A program made the translations under genes and the position numbers. A stretch of DNA of 48,581 nt from an uncultured Sphingosinicella sp. (GTDB lineage: Bacteria > Pseudomonadota > Alphaproteobacteria > Sphingomonadales > Sphingomonadaceae): assembly GCF_902806315.1 (NCBI RefSeq), contig NZ_CADCWD010000069.1, positions 1 through 48,581 of the forward strand, read 5' to 3'. Below the pieces are notes generated by a model, which saw only the letters and a program-made list of their open reading frames with translations, was not told the origin of the DNA and ran no database searches. Each line of letters opens with the position of its first letter. Position 1 is the stretch's first letter. Below, one piece after another: positions 17,924 through 27,618 of this stretch.

Positions 17924-17956
17924 AAGCCGCTCACCAGATTCGGGGAAGGGTAGAAA

Positions 17957-18199
17957 ATGTCGGAGGGGTCGATCGCGGCGGACGAGCTGCGGTTGCTGAT
18001 CGAGCGCATCGAGCGCTTGGAAGAAGAAAAAAAGGCAATCGCGGACGACGTGAAGGACGTCTACGGCGAGGCCAAGTCGCGCGGCTACGACACGAAGACG
18101 ATGCGTTCGATCGTGCGCCTTCGAAAAATGGAGAAGCATGTTCGCGACGAGGCGGAAGCGCTGCTGGAGACGTACAAGAACGCGCTGGGGCTCGGTTGA
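17957..18199 (+). CDS. gapR: GapR family (DUF2312) DNA-binding protein
   Basis: An 80-residue, almost wholly helical and coiled-coil protein with [18 protein letters not shown]-like heptads, then [25 protein letters not shown], the DUF2312/GapR core that clamps overtwisted AT-rich DNA. In Caulobacter GapR is nucleoid-associated, stimulates topoisomerases and is important for cell division and replication. The length fits. It is read in the same direction as yebC, 63 bases upstream of it. Confidence 0.93.
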   Translation: MSEGSIAADELRLLIERIERLEEEKKAIADDVKDVYGEAKSRGYDTKTMRSIVRLRKMEKHVRDEAEALLETYKNALGLG

Positions 18200-18262
18200 T
18201 GCGGGCGTGAGGCCCGGCTAGACGTTTCACGACCAGCAACAGCACAAGGCGGCGACGCGGCA

Positions 18263-19006
18263 ATGGCCGGCCATAGCAAGTTCAAGAACATCATGCACCG
18301 CAAGGGCGCGCAGGATAAGAAGCGCTCTGCGATGTTTTCCAAGCTTAGTCGCGAGATCACCGTCGCGGCAAAGATGGGCACGCCCGACCCGGACATGAAC
18401 CCGCGGCTGCGCGCCGCGGTCCTCGCCGCCAAGGCGCAGTCCATGCCCAAGGACAATATCCAGCGGGCGATCGACAAGTCCTCGGCTGGCGAAGGCGAGA
18501 ATTACGAGGAAATCCGCTATGAGGGCTTCGGCCCGGGCGGCGTCTCGCTGATCGTCGAGGCGCTGACCGACAACCGCAACCGCACCGCCACCAACGTGCG
18601 CACCGCCTTCTCCAAGAATGGCGGCAATCTCGGTGCGAGTGGCTCGGTGAGCCACGGCTTCGCGCGGCTCGGCCTCATCACCTATCCCCTTTCGGTTGGC
18701 GACACGGACAAGGTGTTCGAGGCTGCGATCGAGGCGGGCGCCGAGGACGTCGAGTCCGACGAGGAGGGCCACCAGATCTGGACCGCGCAGGAGGATCTGC
18801 ACGAAGTCTCCAAAGCGCTTGAGGCGAGCCTGGGAGAAGCGGAGAGCGCCAAGCTCGCCTGGCGCCCGCAGACCCCGGTCGAGGTTGGCGACGAAGAAGC
18901 CGGCACGCTCCTCAAGCTCATCGATGCGCTGGAGGACGACGACGACATTCAGACCGTCTGGGGCAACTACGAAGTCTCCGAGGCCGTAATGGAGCGGCTT
19001 TCCTGA
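18263..19006 (+). CDS. yebC: YebC/PmpR family protein
   Basis: A 247-residue member of the YebC/TACO1 family. The N-terminus [20 protein letters not shown] is the family signature, followed by EITVAAKMG, the [19 protein letters not shown] block and the acidic C-terminal domain. Known roles are as a transcription regulator and, more recently, in helping ribosomes through proline stretches. It is immediately upstream of ruvC, the usual arrangement in many bacteria. Confidence 0.96.
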   Translation: MAGHSKFKNIMHRKGAQDKKRSAMFSKLSREITVAAKMGTPDPDMNPRLRAAVLAAKAQSMPKDNIQRAIDKSSAGEGENYEEIRYEGFGPGGVSLIVEALTDNRNRTATNVRTAFSKNGGNLGASGSVSHGFARLGLITYPLSVGDTDKVFEAAIEAGAEDVESDEEGHQIWTAQEDLHEVSKALEASLGEAESAKLAWRPQTPVEVGDEEAGTLLKLIDALEDDDDIQTVWGNYEVSEAVMERLS

Positions 19007-19034
19007 TGCAGAAGCCCATGCAAACGGCATTTGC

Positions 19035-19544
19035 ATGGGGGCCCCTGTGATCCTGATCGGCCTCGATCCCGGACTGGGCTGCACCGGCTGGGGAGTGATC
19101 GCCGCGGACGGAAACCGGCTGAGCCACGTCGCCAACGGCCAGATCAGAACCGACGCGAAGATGCAGCTGCCGGCTCGCCTGCTGGAGTTGCACGGACGGT
19201 TGCTTGAGGTCCTCAGCCAGCACCTTCCGACAGCGGCTGCGGTCGAGGAAGTGTTCGTCAACGAAAACCCGCAATCGACCCTGAAGCTTGGGCAGGCGCG
19301 CGGAGTGGTGCTGCTCGCGGCCGCTGGCCTCGCCATGCCCGTCGGGGAGTATGCGCCGACGCTCGTTAAGAAGGCGGTGGTCGGCACCGGGGGCGCGGCC
19401 AAGGAGCAGGTTCGCGCAATGGTGCAGCGGCTGCTCCCCGGCACAAGGATCGTAGGTGCCGACGCCGCGGATGCGCTGGCCGTGGCGATCACTCATGCCC
19501 ATCATATTTTGAGCGCTCGAGCCATTCGGGGCCGCGCCGCGTGA
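19035..19544 (+). CDS. ruvC: crossover junction endodeoxyribonuclease RuvC
   Basis: A 169-residue RNase H-fold resolvase that cuts Holliday junctions. Catalytic acids are in [14 protein letters not shown] (D11), VEEVFVNEN and [15 protein letters not shown]. An ATG at 19035 is given; a GTG at 19047 just before ILIGLDPG is an alternative. The stop overlaps the ruvA GTG by four bases. Works with RuvAB, encoded next. Confidence 0.96.
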   Translation: MGAPVILIGLDPGLGCTGWGVIAADGNRLSHVANGQIRTDAKMQLPARLLELHGRLLEVLSQHLPTAAAVEEVFVNENPQSTLKLGQARGVVLLAAAGLAMPVGEYAPTLVKKAVVGTGGAAKEQVRAMVQRLLPGTRIVGADAADALAVAITHAHHILSARAIRGRAA

Positions 19545-20143
19545 TCGCCAAGCTTCGGGGATTGCTCGACAGCTTCAGCCATGATCACGCCGTGATCGAC
19601 GTCACGGGGGTCGGATATCTGGTCGGCGCCTCCACGCGAACCCTGTCTGGTCTCGGTGCCATCGGGGACGAGGTGGTGCTGCACACCGAAATGTTGGTTG
19701 CAGAGGATTCGATCCGCCTGGTCGGGTTTGGCTCGGCGGAGGAGCGCGACTGGTTCAGGCTTCTCACCTCGGTGCAGGGCGTCGGCGCCCGGGTGGCGCT
19801 CGGCATCCTCTCGGCGCTCAGCGGAGACGAGCTCCACAAGGCGATCGCCACCGGCGACAAGGCGATGGTCGCGCGTGCTCAGGGCGTCGGCCCGAAGCTG
19901 GCTTTGCGCATCGTCAACGAACTAAAGGACAAAGCCGGCGGAGTGGTGCTCGGGAGCGGCGGAACAGCGGCTGTCCCGGCGCCTTCCGGCACCGCGAGCG
20001 CCGATGCCATATCCGCTCTGCAGAATCTTGGATTCCGACCTGCGGAAGCCTCAGCAGCGGTCGCAAAGGCCGAAGCGCAGCTGGCGCCGGAGCCCAGTCT
20101 TGACGCTCTGGTTCGTCTTGCCCTGAAGCTGGCCGCGCGATGA
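19541..20143 (+). CDS. ruvA: Holliday junction branch migration protein RuvA
   Basis: A 200-residue junction-binding subunit. N-terminal OB fold ([11 protein letters not shown] with [11 protein letters not shown]), a middle pair of helix-hairpin-helix motifs ([16 protein letters not shown] and [19 protein letters not shown]) and a C-terminal three-helix domain that contacts RuvB ([19 protein letters not shown]). GTG start coupled to ruvC; its stop overlaps the ruvB ATG. Confidence 0.97.
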   Translation: MIAKLRGLLDSFSHDHAVIDVTGVGYLVGASTRTLSGLGAIGDEVVLHTEMLVAEDSIRLVGFGSAEERDWFRLLTSVQGVGARVALGILSALSGDELHKAIATGDKAMVARAQGVGPKLALRIVNELKDKAGGVVLGSGGTAAVPAPSGTASADAISALQNLGFRPAEASAAVAKAEAQLAPEPSLDALVRLALKLAAR

Positions 20144-21162
20144 GCGATGCAGATCGAATGGTCACGGGCGAGCGTAAACCCGAGGACATCGACGCCGCAC
20201 TGCGCCCAAAGACGCTCGACCATTTCGTGGGCCAGCGAGCGGCTCGGGAGAATCTGCGGGTGTTTATCTCCGCCGCCAAAGCGCGCGGCGATGCGCTCGA
20301 TCATGTGCTGTTCTTCGGACCGCCGGGGCTCGGTAAGACCACCTTGGCACAGATTGTCGCGCGCGAGCTCGGCGTGGGGTTTCGGGCGACTTCCGGGCCG
20401 GTGATCGCCAAATCTGGCGATCTCGCGGCCTTGCTCACCAACCTGGAAGACGGCGATGTCCTTTTCATCGACGAGATCCATCGCCTCAATCCCGCGGTCG
20501 AGGAGGTGCTCTATCCCGCGATGGAGGACCGCGCGCTCGACCTGATGATCGGAGAAGGGCCGTCGGCGCGGTCCGTGCGGATCGATCTCCCGAAATTCAC
20601 TTTGGTCGGCGCGACGACCCGGCAGGGACTGCTGACCACGCCATTGCGCGACCGGTTTGGTATCCCCGTTCGGCTCACCTTCTACACGGTGGAGGAACTG
20701 GAGAAAGTGGTGCGCCGCGCCGCGGGACTGCTCGGGCTCGCGCTCACCGCCGATGGGGCCACGGAGATCGCCCGCCGCTCCCGCGGCACGCCGCGCATTG
20801 CAGGCCGACTGCTGCGGCGGGTTCGTGATTTCGCGCATTCCGGCGGCGACGAGCAGGTAGACGCGAAGGTGGCCGACGCCGCGCTGACGCGCATGGAAGT
20901 GGATGCGCTCGGGCTGGACGCGATGGACCGGCGCTACCTTCACATGATCGCCGACATCTACAAAGGCGGGCCGGTGGGCGTGGAGACGCTTGCCGCCGGC
21001 CTCAGCGAGCCGCGCGACACGATCGAGGAAGTGATCGAGCCTTACCTCATCCAGCTCGGCCTCGTCGCCCGCACCGCTCGTGGCCGCTGCCTCAATGGAA
21101 AGGCCTGGACGCACCTCGGAATCACGCCGCCGAAGACGGGGCACGACGGCCTGTTCGATTAG
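20140..21162 (+). CDS. ruvB: Holliday junction branch migration ATPase RuvB
   Basis: A 340-residue AAA+ motor driving branch migration. Walker A GPPGLGKT is at 60-67, Walker [10 protein letters not shown] follows, sensor [18 protein letters not shown], and the arginine sensor region [14 protein letters not shown]. The C-terminal winged helix with [13 protein letters not shown] binds DNA. Start overlaps ruvA by four bases (ATGA). Confidence 0.98.
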   Translation: MSDADRMVTGERKPEDIDAALRPKTLDHFVGQRAARENLRVFISAAKARGDALDHVLFFGPPGLGKTTLAQIVARELGVGFRATSGPVIAKSGDLAALLTNLEDGDVLFIDEIHRLNPAVEEVLYPAMEDRALDLMIGEGPSARSVRIDLPKFTLVGATTRQGLLTTPLRDRFGIPVRLTFYTVEELEKVVRRAAGLLGLALTADGATEIARRSRGTPRIAGRLLRRVRDFAHSGGDEQVDAKVADAALTRMEVDALGLDAMDRRYLHMIADIYKGGPVGVETLAAGLSEPRDTIEEVIEPYLIQLGLVARTARGRCLNGKAWTHLGITPPKTGHDGLFD

Positions 21163-21241
21163 CTCCGCCGCCTGACTCGAATTTCTTTCGTCTCAGCCGA
21201 ACATCCTTCCGCCCCGAATCTGCGATGGTTAACGTCGCACC

Positions 21242-21700
21242 GTGAGTGGGGACAATGCCGACAAACCGTATGAGGGAGCCTTCCTCGGAAAGACGCATCG
21301 CTTTGCGTTGCGCGTCTATTTCGAGGACACCGACACTGCGGGCATCGTCTATTACGCTAATTACCTGCGCTTCATGGAGCGGGCGCGCTCCGACATGCTG
21401 AGGGCGATCGGCGTTGATCAGCGCGCGGCGCTGGAAGGCGGCGAGGGCGTCTACGCGGTGGCCGAGGCGCAGATCAAATATCGCAGGCCCGCCAAGCTTG
21501 ACGACGCGCTCGTCGTGGTTAGCCGGGTGCAGGAAGTGCGGGCGGCGTCCTGCGTCATTCATCAACGAGTCATGCGCGGCGAGGAAATCCTCACCGACGC
21601 GACTGTGACGGCCGCCTTCCTGTCGCCGGAGGGCCGTCCCAGGCGCCAGCCGCGAGAGTGGGTGCAGAGTTTCGAGCGGTTGATCGAGGAGGTGAAGTGA
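21242..21700 (+). CDS. ybgC: YbgC-type acyl-CoA thioesterase of the Tol-Pal cluster
   Basis: A 152-residue hotdog-fold enzyme. The active-site stretch YFEDTDTAGIVYYANY carries the catalytic Asp, and FMERARSDMLRAIG is the family helix. In many proteobacteria ybgC is the first gene of the tol-pal cluster and acts on acyl-CoA or acyl-carrier proteins near phospholipid synthesis. It starts with GTG about 80 bases after ruvB, and its stop overlaps the tolQ GTG. Confidence 0.93.
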   Translation: MSGDNADKPYEGAFLGKTHRFALRVYFEDTDTAGIVYYANYLRFMERARSDMLRAIGVDQRAALEGGEGVYAVAEAQIKYRRPAKLDDALVVVSRVQEVRAASCVIHQRVMRGEEILTDATVTAAFLSPEGRPRRQPREWVQSFERLIEEVK

Positions 21701-22395
21701 GCGTTTCGGGAGGGGCCGCGGGGGCGGCGGAGATGATGTCTCCGATTGCCTTGTTCATGCAGGCGGACATCGTCGTCAAAGCCGTGATGATCGGGCTCGT
21801 CCTCGCCAGCATCTGGACTTGGGCGATCATCATCGGTCACGCCCTCCGCATCAAGCGCGCGGCGCGCGAGAATGAGCGGTTCGAGCGCGAGTTCTGGAAG
21901 GCGGACGATATCGACGGCTTCTACGACACGCGCGGGCAGGAGGATCTGCCGGCCGCCAAGGTGTTCTCGGCCGGGCTCACGGAATGGCGCCGCTCGACCG
22001 CGGGCAAGGCGGTCGACAAGGAAGGCACCCGCTCGCGGCTCGCAATGTCGATGCATTCGGCGGTGACCGAGCAGGTGGACCGGCTCGCCGAGCGGCTCAA
22101 CATCCTCGCGACGATCGGATCGGTCGCGCCGTTCGTGGGCCTGTTCGGCACCGTTTGGGGCATCATGCGCAGCTTCAGCGACATCGCCGGCGCCAACAAC
22201 ACCAGCCTGGCCGTGGTCGCTCCGGGTATCGCGGAGGCCTTGTTCGCGACCGCGCTCGGCCTCTTCGCCGCCATCCCGGCGGTGATCGCCTACAACCGCA
22301 TGAGCTACGGCATCAATCGCATGGAAGCGCGGCTGATCCGCTTCGCCGACGGCTTCCACGGCACGCTGAGCCGCGAGCTGGAGTTTGAAGGCTGA
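21697..22395 (+). CDS. tolQ: Tol-Pal motor protein TolQ
   Basis: A 232-residue inner-membrane protein homologous to ExbB and MotA. It has a first membrane helix (about residues 25-47, VVKAVMIGLVLASIWTWAII), a cytoplasmic loop and two further helices (LNILATIGSVAPFVGLFGTV and AEALFATALGLFAAIPAV). With TolR it uses proton motive force to energise TolA at the division site. I use the GTG at 21697, which overlaps the ybgC stop; an ATG at 21733 is an alternative. Confidence 0.95.
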   Translation: MSVSGGAAGAAEMMSPIALFMQADIVVKAVMIGLVLASIWTWAIIIGHALRIKRAARENERFEREFWKADDIDGFYDTRGQEDLPAAKVFSAGLTEWRRSTAGKAVDKEGTRSRLAMSMHSAVTEQVDRLAERLNILATIGSVAPFVGLFGTVWGIMRSFSDIAGANNTSLAVVAPGIAEALFATALGLFAAIPAVIAYNRMSYGINRMEARLIRFADGFHGTLSRELEFEG

Positions 22396-22835
22396 TGGCG
22401 ATGGGCCCGATGCTCGGCGGCAACCGCCGCGGCCGGCGCTCGCCGATGGCCGAGATCAACGTCACGCCGATGGTGGATGTAATGCTGGTGCTGCTGATCA
22501 TCTTCATGGTGACTGCGCCTCTGCTCGTGGCGGGCGTTCCGGTCGATCTGCCCGACAGCAAGGCCGGCGCGCTCGACCAGGAGCAGAAGCCGGTCCAGAT
22601 CTCGATTGGCCCCAGCGGCGCCATCTTCGTCGATGAGACGCCGGTGCCCGCGGAGGGGCTCGGTGCACGGCTGGCGGGGATCGCCGCCTCTTCGCGCGAA
22701 GAAGGCGGGCCGCGCATCTTCCTGCGGGCCGATCGCGGGCTCGATTACGGCCGGGTAATGGGCGTGATGGGCGAGATCAACGCCGCCGGCCTGAGGAAGG
22801 TCGCGCTGGTCAGCACGCAGGGACCGGACGGCTGA
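22395..22835 (+). CDS. tolR: Tol-Pal motor protein TolR
   Basis: A 146-residue ExbD/TolR protein. The N-terminal cytoplasmic tail AEINVTPMVDVMLVLLIIF leads into the single membrane helix with the essential proton-conducting Asp in MVDVML. The periplasmic domain follows, ending RKVALVSTQ. Start and previous stop overlap as TGATG. Confidence 0.96.
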   Translation: MAMGPMLGGNRRGRRSPMAEINVTPMVDVMLVLLIIFMVTAPLLVAGVPVDLPDSKAGALDQEQKPVQISIGPSGAIFVDETPVPAEGLGARLAGIAASSREEGGPRIFLRADRGLDYGRVMGVMGEINAAGLRKVALVSTQGPDG

Positions 22836-23770
22836 TGGACCGGGGGGAGGCAACCGGGTTCGGCGTTGCGCTGGCAGGGCATGCGGCCCTGCTGGCGGTG
22901 CTGTCGATTGGCTTCGCCACCGTTCGCCAGCCCCCGATCATGGCAGATCCCATGGAGGTGTCGATCGTCGACGAGGTCGCGCTGACGAGCGCAGTGCCTC
23001 AGCCGGCGGTGGAGCCGCCCGCGCCAACCATCGCGCCTGAACTGGGGCCGCCCGAAGAGCCTGCTCCGGCGCCGGTGATCGAGCCCGCGCCAGCTCCGCC
23101 TCTGCCGGCACCTCCCGCGCCGCCCCAGCCCAAGGCGATCGCCACGCCCCAGCCCAAACCAGCGCCGATGCCGAAGCCCGTCCCGGTCAAGGCCGCTCCG
23201 CCCAAGCCTGCCTCGCCGAAGCCAGCTCCGGCCAAGCCGGCTCCCGCCAAGCCGATGGCCAAGGCCGCGACCGCGCCGCCCAAAGCCGCGCCCGCCAAGC
23301 CGCAGCCGGCCAAAGCCGCAACCGGCAGCGGCAAGGCTGAGAAGCCGCGCGGCTCGATGCTTGGCAAGGACTTCCTCAAGGGACTGGGCAGCGATCCCGC
23401 GCCCGCCAAGGCGCAGCAGCCCACGGGCGCCGTGATGAGCCCGATCGCGATGTCTGGCATCGTCGCCGCCATCAAACGCCAGGTTCAGCCCTGCGCGGAC
23501 CGGCAGGTGAACCCGGGGCCGGGCGCCAGCCGGATCCAGGTGAAGATCAACCTCAAGCTCAACCGCGACGGATCGCTTGCCGGACGACCAGCCGTGGTCT
23601 CCACCTCCGGAGTGACCGACGAGAATAGCCGCTATGAGAAGCGTGTGGCAGATCTCGCCATCGCCGCATTCACCGGCTGCTCGCCGCTGCGCGGGCTTCC
23701 GGACGAACTCTACCAGACCGCCAAGGGCGGCTGGAGCAACTTCAACATGAACTACAAACTGCCCGATTGA
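22835..23770 (+). CDS. tolA: Tol-Pal protein TolA
   Basis: A 311-residue energy transducer linking TolQR to TolB-Pal. A membrane helix is at about 7-29 (GVALAGHAALLAVLSIGFA). Residues about 55-170 are a long Pro/Ala/Lys-rich linker that would span the periplasm. The C-terminal domain (about 205-311, from MSGIVAAIKRQVQPCADRQ to NMNYKLPD) is the TolA domain III fold, with two Cys probably forming its conserved disulfide. The linker is mostly proline-rich rather than the Ala-rich helix of E. coli. TGATG overlap with tolR. Confidence 0.92.
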   Translation: MDRGEATGFGVALAGHAALLAVLSIGFATVRQPPIMADPMEVSIVDEVALTSAVPQPAVEPPAPTIAPELGPPEEPAPAPVIEPAPAPPLPAPPAPPQPKAIATPQPKPAPMPKPVPVKAAPPKPASPKPAPAKPAPAKPMAKAATAPPKAAPAKPQPAKAATGSGKAEKPRGSMLGKDFLKGLGSDPAPAKAQQPTGAVMSPIAMSGIVAAIKRQVQPCADRQVNPGPGASRIQVKINLKLNRDGSLAGRPAVVSTSGVTDENSRYEKRVADLAIAAFTGCSPLRGLPDELYQTAKGGWSNFNMNYKLPD

Positions 23771-23782
23771 GGGGGACCGAGT

Positions 23783-25123
23783 GTGCGCGTTGTAAAGCTT
23801 ACGATCCTGGCGAGCCTATTGGCCGCGCTGACCGGCGGACCGGCTCTTGCCCAACAGGCCGGAGAGCCGCTGGAGGTGGACATTGTCGGCGGCATCTCGG
23901 CACCGATGCCCATCGCGGTGCCGGTGATGCCCACTCCCGCCGTGGTGCCGGTCGCGGAGCGGCTCAACACCGAGCAGATGGGCGCCCAGGTCGCGGAAAT
24001 CGTCGCGGGCGACCTTCGCGCCTCGGGCCTCTTCACGCCGCAGGGGCCGCGCGGGCTTCCGTCCGTCTCCTTCCCGCAGGTGACGGCGCCGGTTTTCGCC
24101 AACTGGTCGGGCGCGCAGGCGCTCGTGCAGGGCTTCGTCCAGTCGAACGGCAACGGCACCCTGACGGTCGGCTGCTATCTCTACGACGTTGCCGCCCAGA
24201 CCGAGCTCACCCGGCAAGGCTTCGTCGTGCAGCCCGCCTCCTGGCGCCGCGCGGCGCACAAGTGCGCCGACGCCGTCTACGCCCGGCTCACTGGCGAGAG
24301 CGGCTATTTTGACAGCCGCGTCGTCTACGTCGCGGAGAGCGGGCCCAAGGGCAAGCGCACAAAGCGCATCGCGATCATGGACCAGGACGGCGCCAATCAC
24401 CGGTTCCTGACCAACGGCCAGTCGACGGCGCTGACGCCGCGCTTCTCGCCCGACCAGAAGTGGCTCGTCTACATGAGCTATGACGGCGCCCGGCCGCAGG
24501 TCTATCTGTATGACATGGCGGCCGGGAGGCAGCGGCTGCTGGTCAGTCAGCCGAACATGACCTTCGCCGCCCGTTTCTCGCCGGACAGCCGCCACGTCGT
24601 CTTCTCGATGGCGGTGAACGGCAATACCGACATTTACCGCGTCCCGGTTGCCGGGGGCACGCCGCAGCGGCTGACCAATTCTCCGGGGATCGACACGGGC
24701 GGCAGCTATTCGCCGGACGGCCAGCGCATCGTCTTTGAAAGCGACCGCGGCGGATCGCAGCAGCTTTACGTGATGAGCGCGGACGGCTCGGACCAGCGCC
24801 GGATCAGCTTCGGCGGCGGCACCTATGCGACGCCTGTCTGGAGCCCGCGCGGCGACCAGATCGCCTTTACCAAGATCGGTGGTGGCGGCTTCCGCATTGG
24901 CGTGATGGCGCCGGGCGGCTCGGGCGAGCGCATCCTGACTGAAGCCTGGCAGGATGAGGGGCCGAGCTGGGCGCCCAATGGCCGCGTGATCAACTTTTTC
25001 AGGACGGCCCAAGGCTCCGGGAAGGCGCAGCTCTGGTCCGTGGATCTCACCGGCCAGAACGAGCGCCGGATCGCGACGCCGCTCGACGGCTCGGACCCGT
25101 CCTGGTCGCCTTTGCTGAATTGA
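23783..25123 (+). CDS. tolB: Tol-Pal periplasmic protein TolB
   Basis: A 446-residue periplasmic protein. Signal peptide of about 24 residues ([21 protein letters not shown] then QQ). The N-terminal alpha/beta domain is at about 40-170, and the six-bladed propeller follows with repeated blade motifs such as [47 protein letters not shown] and [13 protein letters not shown]. It binds Pal and TolA. GTG start. Confidence 0.97.
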   Translation: MRVVKLTILASLLAALTGGPALAQQAGEPLEVDIVGGISAPMPIAVPVMPTPAVVPVAERLNTEQMGAQVAEIVAGDLRASGLFTPQGPRGLPSVSFPQVTAPVFANWSGAQALVQGFVQSNGNGTLTVGCYLYDVAAQTELTRQGFVVQPASWRRAAHKCADAVYARLTGESGYFDSRVVYVAESGPKGKRTKRIAIMDQDGANHRFLTNGQSTALTPRFSPDQKWLVYMSYDGARPQVYLYDMAAGRQRLLVSQPNMTFAARFSPDSRHVVFSMAVNGNTDIYRVPVAGGTPQRLTNSPGIDTGGSYSPDGQRIVFESDRGGSQQLYVMSADGSDQRRISFGGGTYATPVWSPRGDQIAFTKIGGGGFRIGVMAPGGSGERILTEAWQDEGPSWAPNGRVINFFRTAQGSGKAQLWSVDLTGQNERRIATPLDGSDPSWSPLLN

Positions 25124-25157
25124 TGTTTGTACCTGTAGCGTTTGGGAGGAAGATTGA

Positions 25158-25697
25158 ATGAATAGGGGCTGGAAACTGGCGGCGCTGGCCGCTGCGATCG
25201 CCGTCGCGGGATGCGCGAAGAAGAAGCCGGCCGATCTGCCGCCACCGCCGATCGGAGCGAACGGCGAGGGCGCGGATGGAAGCGACATCGGCGCCGGCGC
25301 CGGCCAGAACGGCGGCGTCGGTCAGGGAGGCATTCCGGGCAGCCGCGAGGATTTCCTCCGCAGCGTGCCCGCGGACCGGGTGCTGTTCGAGACCGACAGC
25401 TTCTCGATCGACGCCCAGGACCGCGGCATCCTTGATGCGCAGGCTCAGTGGCTCGCTCGCAATCCCGCGGTTCGAGTGACCATCGAAGGCCATGCCGACG
25501 AGCGCGGCACTCGCGAATATAATCTCGCGCTCGGTGATCGCCGCGCCAATGCCGCCAAGAACTACCTCGCTACCCGCGGCGTCTCGCCGGCGCGGATGAC
25601 GGTGATCAGCTGGGGCAAGGAGCGGCCGGACGCGATGGGCTCCGATGAAGGCGCCTGGGCGCAGAACCGCCGCTCGGTCACCGTGCTGCCGCAATAA
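25158..25697 (+). CDS. pal: peptidoglycan-associated lipoprotein Pal
   Basis: A 179-residue outer-membrane lipoprotein. Lipobox AVAGC with Cys19; a Gly/Pro/Asn-rich linker to about residue 65; then an OmpA-like peptidoglycan-binding domain with VTIEGHADERGTREYNLALG and the RRANAAKNYL helix. It ends the Tol-Pal cluster, tethering the outer membrane to the wall during division. A strong GGGAGGAAG precedes the ATG. Confidence 0.97.
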   Translation: MNRGWKLAALAAAIAVAGCAKKKPADLPPPPIGANGEGADGSDIGAGAGQNGGVGQGGIPGSREDFLRSVPADRVLFETDSFSIDAQDRGILDAQAQWLARNPAVRVTIEGHADERGTREYNLALGDRRANAAKNYLATRGVSPARMTVISWGKERPDAMGSDEGAWAQNRRSVTVLPQ

Positions 25698-25698
25698 G

Positions 25699-26547
25699 CT
25701 AGGACAGCGCCTCGTCCAGCAAACGGCCGAGGCGCAATCCCCCGCGCGCGATCTGCGTGCGGATCACCGGGATCAGCGCTCGCGTGGTCGCCTCGTCGAT
25801 CACCGGGCGGCCCTCCGGTTTGGGCCCGCACGGGTCCGGCATCATGGTGCCGTAGGCATAGGTGCGGCTCGCCTCCCAGCTCTCCCGCGCCCAGTCGGTC
25901 ACCGTGCCTCCCGCCATCGCAGTGCGCTGGTCCAGAGGCAAATCGGTGAGGATGCCGACGGCGCCCGCCGCGGGTGTCGAAATGCCGCGCTCGGCCAGAT
26001 AGCCGTCCCACGCCGAATGCAGGTTCGTCCGCCCGGCGATCAGGCCATAGGAAACGCCGAAGTCATTCCCGCCCTTGTCGCCCCGATCGCCCGCATGGAG
26101 CGGCATGTGCAGGTCGCCGACGAAGTGGGCGAGGAAGGCCAGCGCCATGACCCGCTCACGCACGGGCAGCGACTTGTCGGCCAGCAGCTTGGCGTTGCGC
26201 TCGATCTGCGCGGACACGCAATTGCCGTCCCGGCACGCGCCCGCCTGGTCGAACGGCTTGCAGATGTCGACATTCTGATAATGCCAGGGGAAGCTGTAGC
26301 TGAACCTGTCCTTCAGCTTCCGCAGGCAGTCGGGCCAATACGCTGCGTCCTCGATGTTGCGGATCGGGCAGTCCGGCGTTTCGAGCACAGACGAGCGCGC
26401 GATCAACCGACGGATCTCGGCCCGCGTGGAGGGCTTCGCCCTCATCTCCGCAATCCGGGCGACGGTATAATGTCCATATTCCCACCAGGCGAAGGCCGGC
26501 GAGGGGAGGAGCAGCGCTAGCAGCGGGAGGAGAAAGCGCAGGCTCAC
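25699..26547 (-). CDS. S1/P1-type zinc nuclease
   Basis: A 282-residue secreted or periplasmic nuclease. The signal peptide MSLRFLLPLLALLLPSPAFA ends exactly before WWEYGH, so the mature N-terminus is Trp21, which provides zinc ligands in this family (W1 and H6 of P1 nuclease). HYQNVDICKP, FLAHFVGDLHMPLHAGDRGDKGGN and NLHSAWDG hold the remaining zinc-binding His and Asp residues. It degrades single-stranded nucleic acids or nucleotides. Start is GTG, overlapping the upstream peptidase stop by four bases. Confidence 0.92.
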   Translation of the reverse strand: MSLRFLLPLLALLLPSPAFAWWEYGHYTVARIAEMRAKPSTRAEIRRLIARSSVLETPDCPIRNIEDAAYWPDCLRKLKDRFSYSFPWHYQNVDICKPFDQAGACRDGNCVSAQIERNAKLLADKSLPVRERVMALAFLAHFVGDLHMPLHAGDRGDKGGNDFGVSYGLIAGRTNLHSAWDGYLAERGISTPAAGAVGILTDLPLDQRTAMAGGTVTDWARESWEASRTYAYGTMMPDPCGPKPEGRPVIDEATTRALIPVIRTQIARGGLRLGRLLDEALS

Positions 26548-27479
26548 TCGTCACCGTAGATCGCGACGGAGCGGCCGCTCGGTGACGCGGTGCCCCGATA
26601 CATGCCTTCCGAGTTGAACGAGTAGACCGTCTCGCCGCCCGCCGAGACAACAATGACGCCGCCATTGCCGCCCAGCTCCTTCACGTCCGCCATCACCGCG
26701 TCGGCCGCCGCCTGGGCGCTTTCGCCAAGGAAGCGGATCCGCGCAGCGATCTCGTGAGCGACGGCTGCCCGGATGAAATATTCGCCGGATCCGGTCGCCG
26801 AGACGGCGCAGCTGCGATCGTCCGCCCAGGTGCCGGCGCCGATCAGCGGCGAGTCCCCGATGCGTCCCCAGCGCTTGCCCGTGATGCCACCGGTCGAGGT
26901 TGCAGCGGCGACATGGCCGCTGGAATCCAGCGCGACAGCACCGATCGTGCCGAACTTCATGTCCACGTCGAACCAGTCGGAATCGTTCGCCTTCAGCTCC
27001 TCGAGCTGGCGCCGCCGCTCGGGTATGTCGAAATAACCGGGCGGAGCCTGCTCCAGCCCCTGCTCCTCGGCGAAGCGGTCCGCGCCCCTGCTGCCGAGAA
27101 AGACGTGCGGGCTCTTCTCCATGACGGCGCGCGCGAGGCTGATCGGGTTGCGCGTGTTGCTCACCCCCGCGACCGCGCCGGCGTCACGCCTGCTGCCCTC
27201 CATGATCGCGGCGTCGAGCTCGGTCTCTCCGTCGAAGGTGAGCACGGCACCTCGCCCGGCGTTGAATTGGACGTCGTTCTCCAGGGTGCGGGCGGCGGCT
27301 TCCACCGCGTCGACGGCGCTTCCGCCCCCGCCGAGGATCGCCGCGCCAGCCTCCAGCGCCGCCTCCAGCCCAGCCCGCAAGTTCCGCTCCAGCTCCGGCG
27401 TCATTCGGCCGCGCTCGATCACGCCGGCGCCGCCGTGGATGACGAGCTTCCACTCACGGCCAGGCTGGTCACTTGTCAT
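26544..27479 (-). CDS. isoaspartyl peptidase / plant-type L-asparaginase
   Basis: An about 311-residue N-terminal nucleophile hydrolase, synthesised as a precursor that cleaves itself to expose Thr. The N-terminal WKLVIHGGAGVIERG is a family signature; the cleavage site is FGTIGAVALD with Thr178 as the future nucleophile, and ATSTGGITGKRWGRIGDSPLIGAG forms the substrate site. It removes isoaspartyl residues from damaged peptides. GGAG nine bases before the ATG at 27479 favours that start over 27515. It is followed directly by the S1/P1 nuclease, which suggests a nutrient or turnover role for both. Confidence 0.93.
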   Translation of the reverse strand: MTSDQPGREWKLVIHGGAGVIERGRMTPELERNLRAGLEAALEAGAAILGGGGSAVDAVEAAARTLENDVQFNAGRGAVLTFDGETELDAAIMEGSRRDAGAVAGVSNTRNPISLARAVMEKSPHVFLGSRGADRFAEEQGLEQAPPGYFDIPERRRQLEELKANDSDWFDVDMKFGTIGAVALDSSGHVAAATSTGGITGKRWGRIGDSPLIGAGTWADDRSCAVSATGSGEYFIRAAVAHEIAARIRFLGESAQAAADAVMADVKELGGNGGVIVVSAGGETVYSFNSEGMYRGTASPSGRSVAIYGDE

Positions 27480-27565
27480 CGGCGGGAGCTCCAGGGAATT
27501 CGAAGGGAAGGGCATGAGCGCATAGCCACAACGAAGCCGCCCCGCCAGCGCTCCGCCGAAACCGC

Positions 27566-27612
27566 TTGACGACTCTCAACTGATGTAAATATGATATCAG
27601 AATAAAGGAGGA
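27566..27612 (+). promoter_or_regulatory. strong promoter, operator-like palindrome and RBS of the SPFH operon
   Basis: TTGACG (27566-27571), an 18-base spacer and TATGAT (27590-27595) make a near-consensus sigma-70 promoter. CTGAT and ATCAG arms (27580-27600) enclose it, and a perfect TGATATCA palindrome (27592-27599) covers the end of the -10. AAAGGAGG then lies six to seven bases before the ATG. This looks like strong expression held down by a repressor. Confidence 0.6.
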
Positions 27613-27618
27613 GCTTTT